Assembly: GCA_002077065.1 (NCBI GenBank)
Contig: NAJO01000004.1
Coordinates: 558,001 to 622,000, forward strand
DNA length: 64,000 nucleotides
From: Cryoendolithus antarcticus
Lineage: Eukaryota; Ascomycota; Dothideomycetes; Cladosporiales; Cladosporiaceae
Reading direction: 5' to 3'
The translations under genes were made by a program, and so were the position numbers. The stretch's first letter is position 1. The number at the start of each line of letters is the position of its first letter. The notes under the pieces were generated by a model. The model was not told where the DNA came from. It did not search any database and was given only the letters and a program-made list of their open reading frames with translations. Below, piece by piece: positions 10,541 to 19,939 of the stretch.

Positions 10541-13500
10541 ATGCGTTGCTTCACCCCTTTTGCCGCGCTGGCGGCCGTCTGGACTGGACTGTCTAGAGCC
10601 CAGCAGTATGTCGGAGAGGTGATCCCCAACTCGTTGCCTCCTGTGGGCAATGCGGAGATCACCTACTTCAAGATTCCTGGAGTCCTCGACAAGAACAAGA
10701 CAGCCGCGGCGAACCTTACGTTGATCAACTACTACTCCCACGGGCAGGATGGTAATCGGATCGTCGAGAGCAAGATCAAGCGTGCCGTCATCATCATTCA
10801 CGGGCTAAACCGTGACCCCGGTACATATCAGTCCAACATGCAGAGCGCACTTGCTCAGGTCACTACGCCCGGCATCAACTTCGACAATGTGGTCGTCATG
10901 TCGCCGTACTTCACCAACGGTGACGACAAGGGCACTGGCTATCCGTGGAATGCCAGCGCTGCGACCTCGAAGTCATATACCAGCGCTCTGGTATGGAAGG
11001 GGTCGCAATGGTCGGCAGGTGCCAACAATCAGTACCCGACGGTCTCCCAGAATACGTCGTCCTACTTCGTGCTGGATACACTTGTTCGCTACTTCGACGA
11101 CAAGACTCTCTTTCCCAATATGAACCAGATTGTCGTCGCTGGTCACTCTCTTGGGGCGCAGACAGTCCACCGATACGCAGCACTTGGTCAGCGTTTAGGC
11201 ACGATCTCGCCCGTGACCTACTGGGTCGCTAATCCCAATAGTTTCATTTGGATGGACACATCGAGACCACTGCCGACCACTGGATGTCCAACGTATGACA
11301 ATTACCGAGACGGATATTCCAATTTCACCGCCTACCCAATGACCTATGGCCAGGCACTTGTAAACCAAGGACGACCTGCAATCCTTGCGAATTACAATTC
11401 AAAGCAAGTAGCACATGCGCGCGGGCTGCTCGACACTGGTGATGACTCTTCAGGCTGTGAGCCTGGCACGACAGGTATCAATCGTAACGAGCGATTCTTC
11501 AACTTCATCAAGGCTTTTCCAATTTCCTGTCCGGATCCGGCTGGGAGGAATTGCGACACTGCCGATCTCGTCAACATGGGGCACGATGGTGGCGGTATGA
11601 TGGCTGTACCTGCTGGACGCGCTCGTTTGTTCGAAGACAACTTCAATGGAGACGGCAAACGTGCCTACGACTTTGGCTATCCTCGTCAACAAGCTGGTGA
11701 CGATCCGTTTCCCGACCCTGCACTCAACAGCACCTCTGCTTCAGTCAACAACAACACGTACGCCGGGAACATGACTTACGCGGGCTGTTATTCGGACAGC
11801 GCGAACTCACGTTCCTTCCCGATTCAGCTCTTCGACAACAGCTCAACAACGACCGAGTTCTGTACAGCTGCTTGCGCGAGCCAGGGCTACAGCGTGGCAG
11901 GCATGGAATATTCCTCTCAGTGCTGGTGTAGCTCTGCAATGACCTATCAAGCTCAGCGTGTCATCGAAGGGTCATGCAACATGGGCTGTGCCGGCAATTC
12001 GACGGAGATGTGTGGTGGCATAAGTCGTCTTTCAGTCTACTCGAACGGCACACCAAAGATACTGCCACCACCAAGCATGCCCGAGACCATCAACGGCAAC
12101 TGGTACTCGCAAGGCTGTTTGACAGAGGCGTCCGATGGCTCTCGTGCATTGGCTGGTCCTTCATCTGCTGGTAACTTCATGACTCTCGAGTACTGCGCGA
12201 ACTTCTGCAAGGGTCAACGGTATTTCGGCGTTGAATATGGTGCCGAGTGTTATTGCGCCTCAACAATCTCGCCGCTCGCCAATCTCACCAACACTGGCGA
12301 GTGTAGTATGACCTGCGCCAACAACACCCTCGAGTACTGCGGCGCCAGCTACCGATTGACACTGTACGTCGACACAACATATACTGCGCCCACCACCACC
12401 TCGAATGCTCAAGGTTCTACGCCAACTGGCTCAGGCGTACCAGTAGCGGATTGCCCTGCCTCCAACAATACCATCGTTGCGGCGAACGGTAAAAACTTTA
12501 TCGTCGAATGTGGAACGGATCACGTGGGACAGGATCTTACATCGGCCACTGTTAGCAGCTTCAGAGCTTGCATCGACCTCTGCTCCAGCACCGCACAGTG
12601 CGTCGACGCCGCATTCTTGGGTTCGGCGTGTTACCTTAAGATGGGCGTCGGCGATGCAGTCAATTCGCCTAACGTCTGGGGCGCCAGGTTGGTGTCTTCG
12701 ACTTCGACATCAACCACATCCACTGTCAGTGCTACTGCCAGCGCTACTCCAGTGACCTGTCCAGCTTCCAATGGTACTGTGTATACTGGGACTAGCGGAC
12801 AACGCTTCGCAATTGAGTGCGATGTGGACCACCAGGGCGGTGACTTGAACGTCCTCCAAGTTGCAAACTTTCAAGGATGCATTGACGCCTGCGACAAGAC
12901 AGCGAGCTGCGTGGATGTCTCTTTCGCTGGCGCCTCTACTTGCTACCTGAAGAGTGTGCTGGGGTCTGCCGGCTCAGCGCCAGGGATATTGGGGGCGAAG
13001 CTGGTGCCCCCAAGTCCGGCGTCTTCTACGACATCGGCCTCGTTCACCAGTACGACCTCGAGCGCCTCTGCCTCACCGACTTTGTTGGCTTGTCCTGCAT
13101 CGAACGGAACCACCTATGTCAGCGGCGGCCGGGCATTTCTGATAGAATGCGACACAGATCACTATGGTGGAGATATCTCCTCTGCCACCGTCGCGAACTT
13201 CCAAGGCTGCGTTGACTTGTGCTCCAGCACTCCGCAGTGCGTAGATGTGAGCCTGAGTGGCTCAGCGTGCTATCTTAAGCAATCACTGGGTCCTGCCGGC
13301 AATGCACCTGGCATATGGGGGGCCAAGTCCGTCACGCTACCAGCCACGACATCGACGACCTCAACGACGTCTACAACAAGCTTCAGCTCATCGTCTTCCA
13401 CGAGTGCAACGACCTCAGCAGCCCCAACGCCGGCCTCCTGCCCCGGGTCGAACAATACTGTCTTCACTGCGTCGTCTGGCCAGCGCTTTCTCATAGAGTG

Positions 13501-14761
13501 CTTCGTCGATCGCGCTGGGGGAGATTTCGCTTCCACAACCGTGGACAATTTCACTCAATGCATTGGTGCATGTGACGCCACTCCTGGATGTCTGGACCTT
13601 TCAATGCTGGGGGCAGGTTGTTATCTTAAGAATGTAATTGGTGGAGGCAACAGCAATCCCAACGTCTGGGGCGCAAAGTTGATCGTCGGCGGTCTGTCAA
13701 CAACTTCGTCGACTATTTCGACCACTCTGACGACCTCAACCACGTCGTCCTCTACAAGCGTATTTTTCACGACGACTTCTTCATCTACATCCACTGTGCC
13801 GACCACGACGTCTTCGAGTACATCGACGACTCCGACCACAACGTCCTCAAGCACGACGTCAATTCCGACCACTTCCAGCACCACGTCTTCCACCACGTCC
13901 ACTACAAGCTCCACGACGAGCACATCTACAGTCTCTACTACCATATCAACAAGCTCCACGATCAGCACATCTACAGCTCCCACCACTACATCAACAACAT
14001 CCATCACAAGCACTACCTCATCGACTACCCCAGTCCCGCCTACGACAACCTCGAGCACCTCCTCCTCCACTATCTCCTCAACAACAACAACCACTTCAAG
14101 CACCTCCCTGCCCTCTGGAATAAGTTACGCGGGCTGCTTCATTGACAATGCCGGCACCCGCACACTCCCCTACAACAACGGCACTTCCAACACCCAAACC
14201 CCAGCTCAATGCGCCCTAGCCTGCCGCGGCCTAGGATACCGGTACAGTGGCTCAGAATACGCAGCAGAGTGTTGGTGCGGCAACAATTCGCCCACCACAA
14301 AGGCCTCAGCCGACACAGAGTGCAGCATGGCGTGTAAAGGCGACGCTACGCAGAAGTGCGGCGCCGCTGACCGTCTGAGCGTGTACGTGGACAGCAGCTG
14401 GGTGCAGACGCTCTTCGCACGTCCGTCATACAAGAGCTGGAACCTCATGGCCTGCTACTCGGACTCCACTGGGTCTCGCACACTGCAGAATGGAGTGAGT
14501 CTGGCGGCTTATGGTGGGGCGGCCAACGCGAGTATCGCGAACTGCATGTCTGCTTGCCAGACGCTAGGCTACGTCTACTGCGGTGCAGAGTATTACCAAG
14601 AGTGCTATGCGAGTAACACGGCGCCTGCAGTGAGCTTAGTGGCTGCTGGGCAGGACCCGATCTCGGCCGGGTGCAGCTTCGCTTGCAAGGGTAATAGCAC
14701 TGAGGTCTGTGGAGGTGCTGGGAAGATCATTGTATACACTAACAACGGGACGACTGCGTGA
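10541..14761 (+). CDS. Large secreted alpha/beta-hydrolase with WSC and PAN-like repeats
   Basis: This single exon encodes 1406 residues, probably an extracellular or wall-associated hydrolase; the substrate is unknown. ATG 10541 is followed by a signal peptide of about 20 residues (MRCFTPFAALAAVW...) ending near SRA-QQ. Residues 20-395 are an alpha/beta-hydrolase with the strand IIIHGLN and nucleophile elbow GHSLGAQ (Ser203); GHDGGG near residue 350 may hold the catalytic His. WSC domains follow at about 408-505 and 520-610. Four PAN/apple-like repeats lie at about 636-719, 739-822, 849-931 and 965-1050, each opening C-P-x-S-N-x-T and ending C-Y-L-K...W/L-G-A-K. A Ser/Thr stalk occupies about 1052-1190, then two more WSC domains run to the end. 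WSC domains bind wall polysaccharide in known cases. There is no GPI-like hydrophobic tail, so I expect secretion. Confidence 0.9.
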   Translation: MRCFTPFAALAAVWTGLSRAQQYVGEVIPNSLPPVGNAEITYFKIPGVLDKNKTAAANLTLINYYSHGQDGNRIVESKIKRAVIIIHGLNRDPGTYQSNMQSALAQVTTPGINFDNVVVMSPYFTNGDDKGTGYPWNASAATSKSYTSALVWKGSQWSAGANNQYPTVSQNTSSYFVLDTLVRYFDDKTLFPNMNQIVVAGHSLGAQTVHRYAALGQRLGTISPVTYWVANPNSFIWMDTSRPLPTTGCPTYDNYRDGYSNFTAYPMTYGQALVNQGRPAILANYNSKQVAHARGLLDTGDDSSGCEPGTTGINRNERFFNFIKAFPISCPDPAGRNCDTADLVNMGHDGGGMMAVPAGRARLFEDNFNGDGKRAYDFGYPRQQAGDDPFPDPALNSTSASVNNNTYAGNMTYAGCYSDSANSRSFPIQLFDNSSTTTEFCTAACASQGYSVAGMEYSSQCWCSSAMTYQAQRVIEGSCNMGCAGNSTEMCGGISRLSVYSNGTPKILPPPSMPETINGNWYSQGCLTEASDGSRALAGPSSAGNFMTLEYCANFCKGQRYFGVEYGAECYCASTISPLANLTNTGECSMTCANNTLEYCGASYRLTLYVDTTYTAPTTTSNAQGSTPTGSGVPVADCPASNNTIVAANGKNFIVECGTDHVGQDLTSATVSSFRACIDLCSSTAQCVDAAFLGSACYLKMGVGDAVNSPNVWGARLVSSTSTSTTSTVSATASATPVTCPASNGTVYTGTSGQRFAIECDVDHQGGDLNVLQVANFQGCIDACDKTASCVDVSFAGASTCYLKSVLGSAGSAPGILGAKLVPPSPASSTTSASFTSTTSSASASPTLLACPASNGTTYVSGGRAFLIECDTDHYGGDISSATVANFQGCVDLCSSTPQCVDVSLSGSACYLKQSLGPAGNAPGIWGAKSVTLPATTSTTSTTSTTSFSSSSSTSATTSAAPTPASCPGSNNTVFTASSGQRFLIECFVDRAGGDFASTTVDNFTQCIGACDATPGCLDLSMLGAGCYLKNVIGGGNSNPNVWGAKLIVGGLSTTSSTISTTLTTSTTSSSTSVFFTTTSSSTSTVPTTTSSSTSTTPTTTSSSTTSIPTTSSTTSSTTSTTSSTTSTSTVSTTISTSSTISTSTAPTTTSTTSITSTTSSTTPVPPTTTSSTSSSTISSTTTTTSSTSLPSGISYAGCFIDNAGTRTLPYNNGTSNTQTPAQCALACRGLGYRYSGSEYAAECWCGNNSPTTKASADTECSMACKGDATQKCGAADRLSVYVDSSWVQTLFARPSYKSWNLMACYSDSTGSRTLQNGVSLAAYGGAANASIANCMSACQTLGYVYCGAEYYQECYASNTAPAVSLVAAGQDPISAGCSFACKGNSTEVCGGAGKIIVYTNNGTTA
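12447..13690 (+). repeat. Four tandem PAN-like repeats separated by Ser/Thr linkers
   Basis: Within the large secreted protein, units start near nt 12447, 12756, 13087 and 13435. Each is about 83 residues with the same six-cysteine spacing (CP, EC, C..C, C, CYLK). Short Ser/Thr-rich linkers separate them. Units 2, 3 and 4 share FxIEC; units 1 and 3 share LCSST.QCVD. This indicates internal duplication. Confidence 0.85.
13695..14110 (+). repeat. Low-complexity Ser/Thr stalk-coding repeat
   Basis: The DNA is a degenerate ACN/TCN run encoding about 140 residues that are almost all Thr and Ser, with TSSTTS-type units. Such stalks are usually heavily O-mannosylated in fungi. It generates a long open frame on the opposite strand that I do not regard as a gene. 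Confidence 0.85.
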
Positions 14762-15031
14762 GAGCATCAAGGGAAGGGTATTGAAGGGTGAATTTCTTTC
14801 GTTAGTCAGTCCTTACGTTGACTTTAAACCTTGGCGTTTGACGGGCATGAAATGGAAGGGGGATAGCGAGGCCGCTTCCCAGGAGACACTCGGATCGGGG
14901 AGAGGGGGATATCGGGATACACAGTATGGGCGAATATGACAGCGAGATTATAGGTACCAACATGTAGATGCAAGTCAGCCTGGTTTCCGAATGAATTCCT
15001 GTCTGGGGTCCCAGTAGCACACTCCTCCATC

Positions 15032-15130
15032 AGTAGAAGCGAATGTATCCGGGGCTTTGAAGTCAGGCCGCCCCTCGTGACGAGAGGTGTTACTTCACCT
15101 GATAATCTGAGCAAGAAGTCATGGTTCACC
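15032..15130 (+). repeat. Left arm of inverted repeat (foldback/MITE-like element)
   Basis: This 99-nt stretch is the reverse complement of 15387-15485 with about nine mismatches, nearly all transitions, no gaps by eye. The outer end reads AGTAGAAGCG. It lies just downstream of the large secreted protein. Confidence 0.85.
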
Positions 15131-15386
15131 TTACGCTTCTCATCACAGGACGGGGACAACATGAGATGGAGCAGACGAGTCGAAGGCCGACGCGTACATC
15201 CGAGGTCCTGTATCCTCAATCTGACATTCATATCCATAGAACAGATGTATGCACGCTATTGGAAATAGAAGCCTTCAGTGCAGACTCGCATCAGTTCCGA
15301 CTTGCAATTCGAAGAACCCGAGAACGAGAGCTGGCACCCGGGACAGGGTCCAAGGTTGCACCAAATCTAAAAGCCAGGCGTTATCA
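15131..15386. mobile_element. Spacer of putative non-autonomous foldback element
   Basis: These 256 bp lie between the two inverted arms and hold no convincing gene. With the arms, the unit is about 454 bp, the size of a MITE or foldback element. I see no clear target-site duplication next to the outer ends, so boundaries and class are uncertain. Confidence 0.4.
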
Positions 15387-15485
15387 GGCGGACCATCACT
15401 TCTTGCTCGGATTGTCAGGTGAAGCAACACCTCTCATCACGGGGGGCGGCCTGACTTCAAAGCCCCGGATACATTCGCTTCTGCT
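15387..15485 (-). repeat. Right arm of inverted repeat (foldback/MITE-like element)
   Basis: This pairs with 15032-15130. Where the arms differ by a transition, the left arm usually carries A/T and this arm G/C, which would fit RIP-like C-to-T change acting more on the left arm. Confidence 0.85.
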
Positions 15486-15572
15486 GGCGCGACTGTTTCT
15501 CACGACGTCACATTGGTAGCTCGCGGCGTGGCAAGACCCAGTAGTAGTACGCGGCCAGCGCAGGATACAGTC

Positions 15573-16307
15573 TCACCACTCAATTCTCTCTCCAAAGCGG
15601 TCGTAGAACAGTCCAGTATTGCTCCGATCCCAGCCTTCAATCAAAGGCAGCAGACCACCAACGCTTTCCTCAGCGCTGATCGCTCCCTCTTCTATGGTGT
15701 CGACCAAGCCGGTCTCAACTCGTCCCGGATGGCACATAACCCAGGCAATCCGAGGCACATCCACTGCGAAACTCCGGATAATCATATTCAGTGCAGCTTT
15801 ACTTGCGCGATAGGCGTATGCACCTCCAGCATCTTTGTTGCCTAGTTGGTTGTTGCCGATACTGCCCATTCGCGAGGACATGACAATGACCTTTGGGTCT
15901 GGGCTGAGCAGAAGAAGCGGGACCAAGGCACGAAGCAGCGTAAAGGTACCGAGTGTATTGATCGAGAAGGCTCGCTGCATGGTCTCCAGATCCATCGCCT
16001 GGAGGGTTTCGCAAGCCGCTACATTCTCTGGGTGGGCTTTCTCGAGAGCGGGCACGAGTCCCCGGACGCCAGCGCTGTGGATCACAAGGTCTATAGGCGT
16101 TGGACCGACGTTGATCAGGAATGATGCGAACTCGGTGACTGCTGCTTCAGACGTCACATCGACGACGAACGTGCGGATGTTCTTCCGGAGATCATGTTGG
16201 AAAGTGCGATCCAGAGAGATGACGGTTGTGTCTGGTTGGGCGCTGTAGGCGTCGACGAAGGCTCGTCCGAGCCCGGATGCTCCGCCAGTTACCAAAATGT
16301 TGCGCAT
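15573..16307 (-). CDS. SDR family oxidoreductase (C-factor-like)
   Basis: This single-exon short-chain dehydrogenase has 244 residues from ATG 16307, which gives the canonical N-terminus MRNILVTGGASGLG with the nucleotide-binding glycines at residues 8-14. Next come VDVT (acidic cofactor residue), HSAG (variant of NNAG), SSRMGS and YRASK carrying the catalytic Tyr and Lys, then HPGRVETGL. The overall pattern resembles the C-factor/sniffer-like SDR group rather than FabG. An upstream in-frame extension has no ATG. It is divergent from the PIN-domain gene across 875 bp. Its substrate cannot be inferred. Confidence 0.88.
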   Translation of the reverse strand: MRNILVTGGASGLGRAFVDAYSAQPDTTVISLDRTFQHDLRKNIRTFVVDVTSEAAVTEFASFLINVGPTPIDLVIHSAGVRGLVPALEKAHPENVAACETLQAMDLETMQRAFSINTLGTFTLLRALVPLLLLSPDPKVIVMSSRMGSIGNNQLGNKDAGGAYAYRASKAALNMIIRSFAVDVPRIAWVMCHPGRVETGLVDTIEEGAISAEESVGGLLPLIEGWDRSNTGLFYDRFGERIEW

Positions 16308-17182
16308 TGTGGGATCGGTATCGTTTAGACCTGGCCCATTGATAGCCAAGCCTCTTTACACAGATGAGAAGGGAAGACCCTTGAACGAGCAGACGAGTAG
16401 AAGAAGAGATATGAGGGATGAAGAGCACTGCCTTACTTAGCTTTTGCTCCCAAGCTACCGCATTGCCGCTACAGGTGGTATAGTGACCCACATCGTAGTC
16501 TTGGGAAGCGGCGTAATTCCCAGGAGAGTCTGTGAGGTGATACTTGATAATCGAGAGAGACACTGCAACAGCGATATTCTTGAGCCGAGAGAACCTGAGC
16601 GCGTATAGGTATTCACTACCGTGCAGATGCCGGAAGGAAGTGGGCTGCAGGAAGAAAGAAGCTTGATGCATGAGTTGCAGCAGTGAAGGTGCTGAATGTG
16701 GCCATCCACTAGCTCCCGCTTTGGGGTCAGCCAATTATCGTCTAGTATCTGAGAACAGCCTTTTGACTCCACCTGTGCCTCGACCACGGCTCGAGCATGC
16801 GCCGAAGTGCACAGCAATATCGCTGACCACACAAGCCTCTCTTGTTTGCTGTCATTGACGCCCTCACCACATGCGCTGACTCACCCAGGAGTAGCCGTAG
16901 CCAGGTGAACGCACGAGACAATTTGACCGTCGCATAGGCGCGGTCGAAACTTCTTGCCGCCATGTGCGATGAATGAAAGAGAGATGCACTACCGCACCAC
17001 CGCGATCCTTCCATCGCTACCACTCACGGCGTAGTATCACTTCATGCAGTCATAGCCTGGCTGCAGATACGATCAAGTATTACACTATCGCCCACAAATA
17101 TCAACACGACGCTCACGGCGCAAACCCGCCAAGCACAATCACTACTGCGCGCAACTCGAGAGAAAGACAAGAAGCGCCAACA
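16308..17182. other. Divergent promoter region between SDR and PIN-domain gene
   Basis: No gene is recognised. A stretch near 17075-17180, rich in CACAAC/CAA motifs, looks like the leader of the PIN-domain gene. Confidence 0.5.
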
Positions 17183-18548
17183 ATGCAGGACAGCACCACT
17201 AATCTGCAGCGCACCGCTCGCTCGCGTCCAGTATCGCATCATGGGCCTCCAAAGTCTGCAGCGCAGCAGTCACCCGGTAGGAAAATCTTCAATTGCATTA
17301 TCGACGATACAGCATTGGTGGCGGGCGTAAAGAAGAGCACGCGCAACGGCGTGAGGCAATGGGTCAAAAATGGGCAGATTCGCCTGTTCGTGCCGCTCCA
17401 TGGTAGGTCACGCGCTTGAGTAGGATATGGTCATTCATGCTAGCCTGCTGACTGGATATGCAGCGCTAGAGCAACTCAGCCGGCAGAAGAACGCCAGCAC
17501 CCGCCACGGAGAGGATGTGCGTGATACGCTAGAATGGCTTGATCATGCTACGACGACCTACCCGCACACGATTCGTCTGCAGGGCGCGGACGAGACATAC
17601 GAGCGATGGGAGGAAGTCGAGCGCTTCACGGTACCACGTAGTTTGTTCTCCGAGAACGACCATGTCGATCCGGAGCAAGATGTCTCTGGACTGGAAGAGG
17701 ACACCGCGACCAAGCCCACGCTTAACGAGCGCGGGCGCAAAGCTTCAATCGGCTCCATGAACACTGCATCCTCTACGTCAGCTGCTCGCTCCTCAGTCGA
17801 AAGCACCCGCTCAGTGTCGCCTATTTCACCACCCACCAGCCCGGCGAAGGCGTACATCACTGCTGCAACGGATTCCAGCGCGTCGCAAGGCTCAGGCAGC
17901 ACTGCGGTACCAGTTCGTCTACGACCGCTTTTCAATTACATTCTCTGGCGCATCCACCAAGAGCTTGATCCGGTGGCTGCCCTCGAGACTTTTATTTTCC
18001 TCTGCAATGACCCTATCAAGGTTCATGCAGCCAAAGGCTTCGACATACGTTGTAAACGGCTCGAACAGCTTCGCGACGCAGTGGGCAGAGAGGAGAGGGA
18101 TGTACGCAATCGGCTTAGTGTGACCAGCAAAGATCTCGCCGTAACACCAAAACCTCCTCCGAAGGCCCCGGCTGCTATGCTATTACCACAGCCGACGACC
18201 GCGGTAATCGATCCCGATGCGTTCACTCGCGCCGTGCAGCCCGTGGGATCCAAGCCTGCCTTCCCCAAGGCTCCACAAAGCCCGCGTGCTGCATTCGTTG
18301 CTCCCGCTCGTGGTGGACCGGTGGGTGCTTCCACCAACGCTCTCCGCGGTAACAGCATGCGTGGTCGTGGTAATATTACCGCCGTCCGTGGGGGACAAAC
18401 CCCGCCAATGGCTCGCCGAGGCGGACCTGTGGCGCTTCCAAATGGGAGCGGCGCGCAGATCGATCCAAACAGCTTCGAGCGCCCGCGCGGAGGGTTTGCA
18501 GGCCGTGGCGCTGCGAATGGAGCCAGAAAACTGTGGGTTCCAACTTAG
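17183..18548 (+). CDS. PIN-domain-like protein with disordered C-terminus (Nmd4-like?)
   Basis: The protein has 434 residues from two exons, 17183-17402 and 17464-18548. The 61-nt intron (GTAGGT...CAG) splits an Ala codon. Residues about 35-140 resemble a PIN-like nuclease fold: KIFNCIIDDTALVAGVKKS has the acidic residues expected at the first strand, followed by LFVPLHALEQL and a DTLEWLD segment. This organisation is like fungal Nmd4/SMG6-type PIN proteins, which act in RNA decay; that link is inference. The middle is Ser-rich, a conserved-looking helical block (FNYILWRIHQELDPVAALETFIFLCND) follows, and the C-terminus is RG/RGG-rich (GGPVG, RGRGN, RGGF), typical of RNA-binding tails. The neighbours give no functional hint. 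Confidence 0.8.
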
Positions 18549-19128
18549 GAATCAAGAACCGACGAGAATGACACACCAATGCCAGACACACACCAACCAT
18601 CGACTCCATATCGACCCAGACCCGGTTGTGATACTACACGTGATTCCGGTGTCGCGCTGACTGAAGGAGATCGCCATGCAGAAACCTACCTCCGGCGCCT
18701 CTCCTTTTTTCCCGACTACTACGAGAGCAGGGTTCCGTGCAAGCACATATCCGCTGCGAAGAATGGGCGCAGGAATGCGCTGTACAACTGGACAGTGGCA
18801 CGCGGAAAGTGGCCCTGACTCGACTTCTAGCATTGTGGCGGACGAGGAGCGGTACAGCAAGTTTCAGGCTTGGGTTGAGAGTGTGAGGCAGGTTTCACGA
18901 GGTACTAGGTGAGAGCCTGAGAATGGCGAGGGGCCTACGAGAGAGAGTAAGACGTAGCGGGTGGAAGCACAGAGAACGGGAGATGAAGATTGAGAGATGA
19001 TTTTACTGCGTTCAATTGGAGAGTAGAAGTCTTTCTCTTTTGTAGATGGCTCTATTTCAGCTGGTTACCTACGCTTTTCCAGAGGTCTGTCAATGCTCCT
19101 ATGCTGCTATAAAGTCAGCCACTACAGC
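18549..19128. other. Intergenic region, nothing secure
   Basis: There are two short overlapping + frames (18579-18818 and 18676-18912). One encodes GDRHAETYLRRLSFFPDYYE-like sequence that looks slightly protein-like, but no start, splice or homology supports it. Confidence 0.4.
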
Positions 19129-19736
19129 TCAGCTGCGATGCGGTGCGGACCAGAGATGATTAAGCACACGCTGGTATCGCTTCACTCGGTCATTCAGGAG
19201 TCCTGAGGGTCCTTCGACTTGCTGCACTAGCAGGGATGGTGCCTGGGCAAGTAGGCGCTGTACTTGTTCGTACTGTCGTTTGCGAATTCTGTACGCCTGA
19301 GCGTATCTGGTCTGCTCCAGAAGGTCGAGTGTGCCGTACCGATGAAGCTTTGCCCGATCATCTAGCATACCTGAAAGTCCGCGTTTGTCCGTCTTGATCT
19401 TGCTAGCCAGGTCAGGTATAGTCTGCTCAAGCACTGTGAAGACCAGGTCTAGGAGAAAGATTGTGAGACCCTGTACGTCACTGTGGTCCGACAGCGGCGG
19501 CCGCTCGATTGTGACGATGCCAGAATCTAGTCCAGTGCTCCTGGCGCCGCTCATCAGATGACGGAGAAGGGACTCCGTCGTAAAGGCGAGCGGGTTTGCC
19601 AGCCGGTAGAGCTTCTGCACGATTGAGCTCGATGCAAAGCGAGCAGAGATCAGTGATGCAAAGGCCGGCCATGCCAGTGAAGGGTTAGTCGTGAGTGTGA
19701 GTGTGAGGAAAACTTCGGAGGAGGTAAAGCGAGTTC
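19129..19736 (-). CDS. Probable unidentified protein, 5' end unresolved
   Basis: A frame open from 19736 to the stop at 19129 encodes about 200 residues that look genuine: an N-terminal hydrophobic stretch (NPSLAWPAFASLISARF), then YRLANPLAFTTESLLRHL, ERPPLSDHSDVQGLTIFLLDLVF, and a charged helical C-terminal half with RIRKRQYEQVQRLL. No family is recognised. The frame has no suitable ATG before the conserved-looking part and is closed upstream by TGA at about 19735-19737, so a 5' exon joined by an intron is likely. A candidate stretch encoding EVVHVSPEICNRILL, ending at a GTAAGC donor near 19858, lies upstream, but I could not find a frame-preserving acceptor. It follows the coiled-coil gene on the same strand. 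Confidence 0.45.
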
Positions 19737-19939
19737 AAACAAGATAGCGGGAGAAACGAGATGGCGGAGGGCGACTAGACCCGGAACATTATGAACGGCA
19801 AGTGATTGAGTGAAGGAAATGAACCCCGACAGGGGGGAGAGGAAGAGGGTGCTTACGAGGAGAATTCGATTGCAGATCTCGGGTGAGACGTGTACAACCT
19901 CCTCAGTGTGGGTGTTGTGTTGCTTGAGACTCCATTGAT

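Noticed and set aside
13621..14103. 160-codon Val/Glu-rich frame on the minus strand
   Set aside because: It is the antisense reading of the ACN/TCN Ser/Thr stalk repeat; the composition is a by-product of that repeat.
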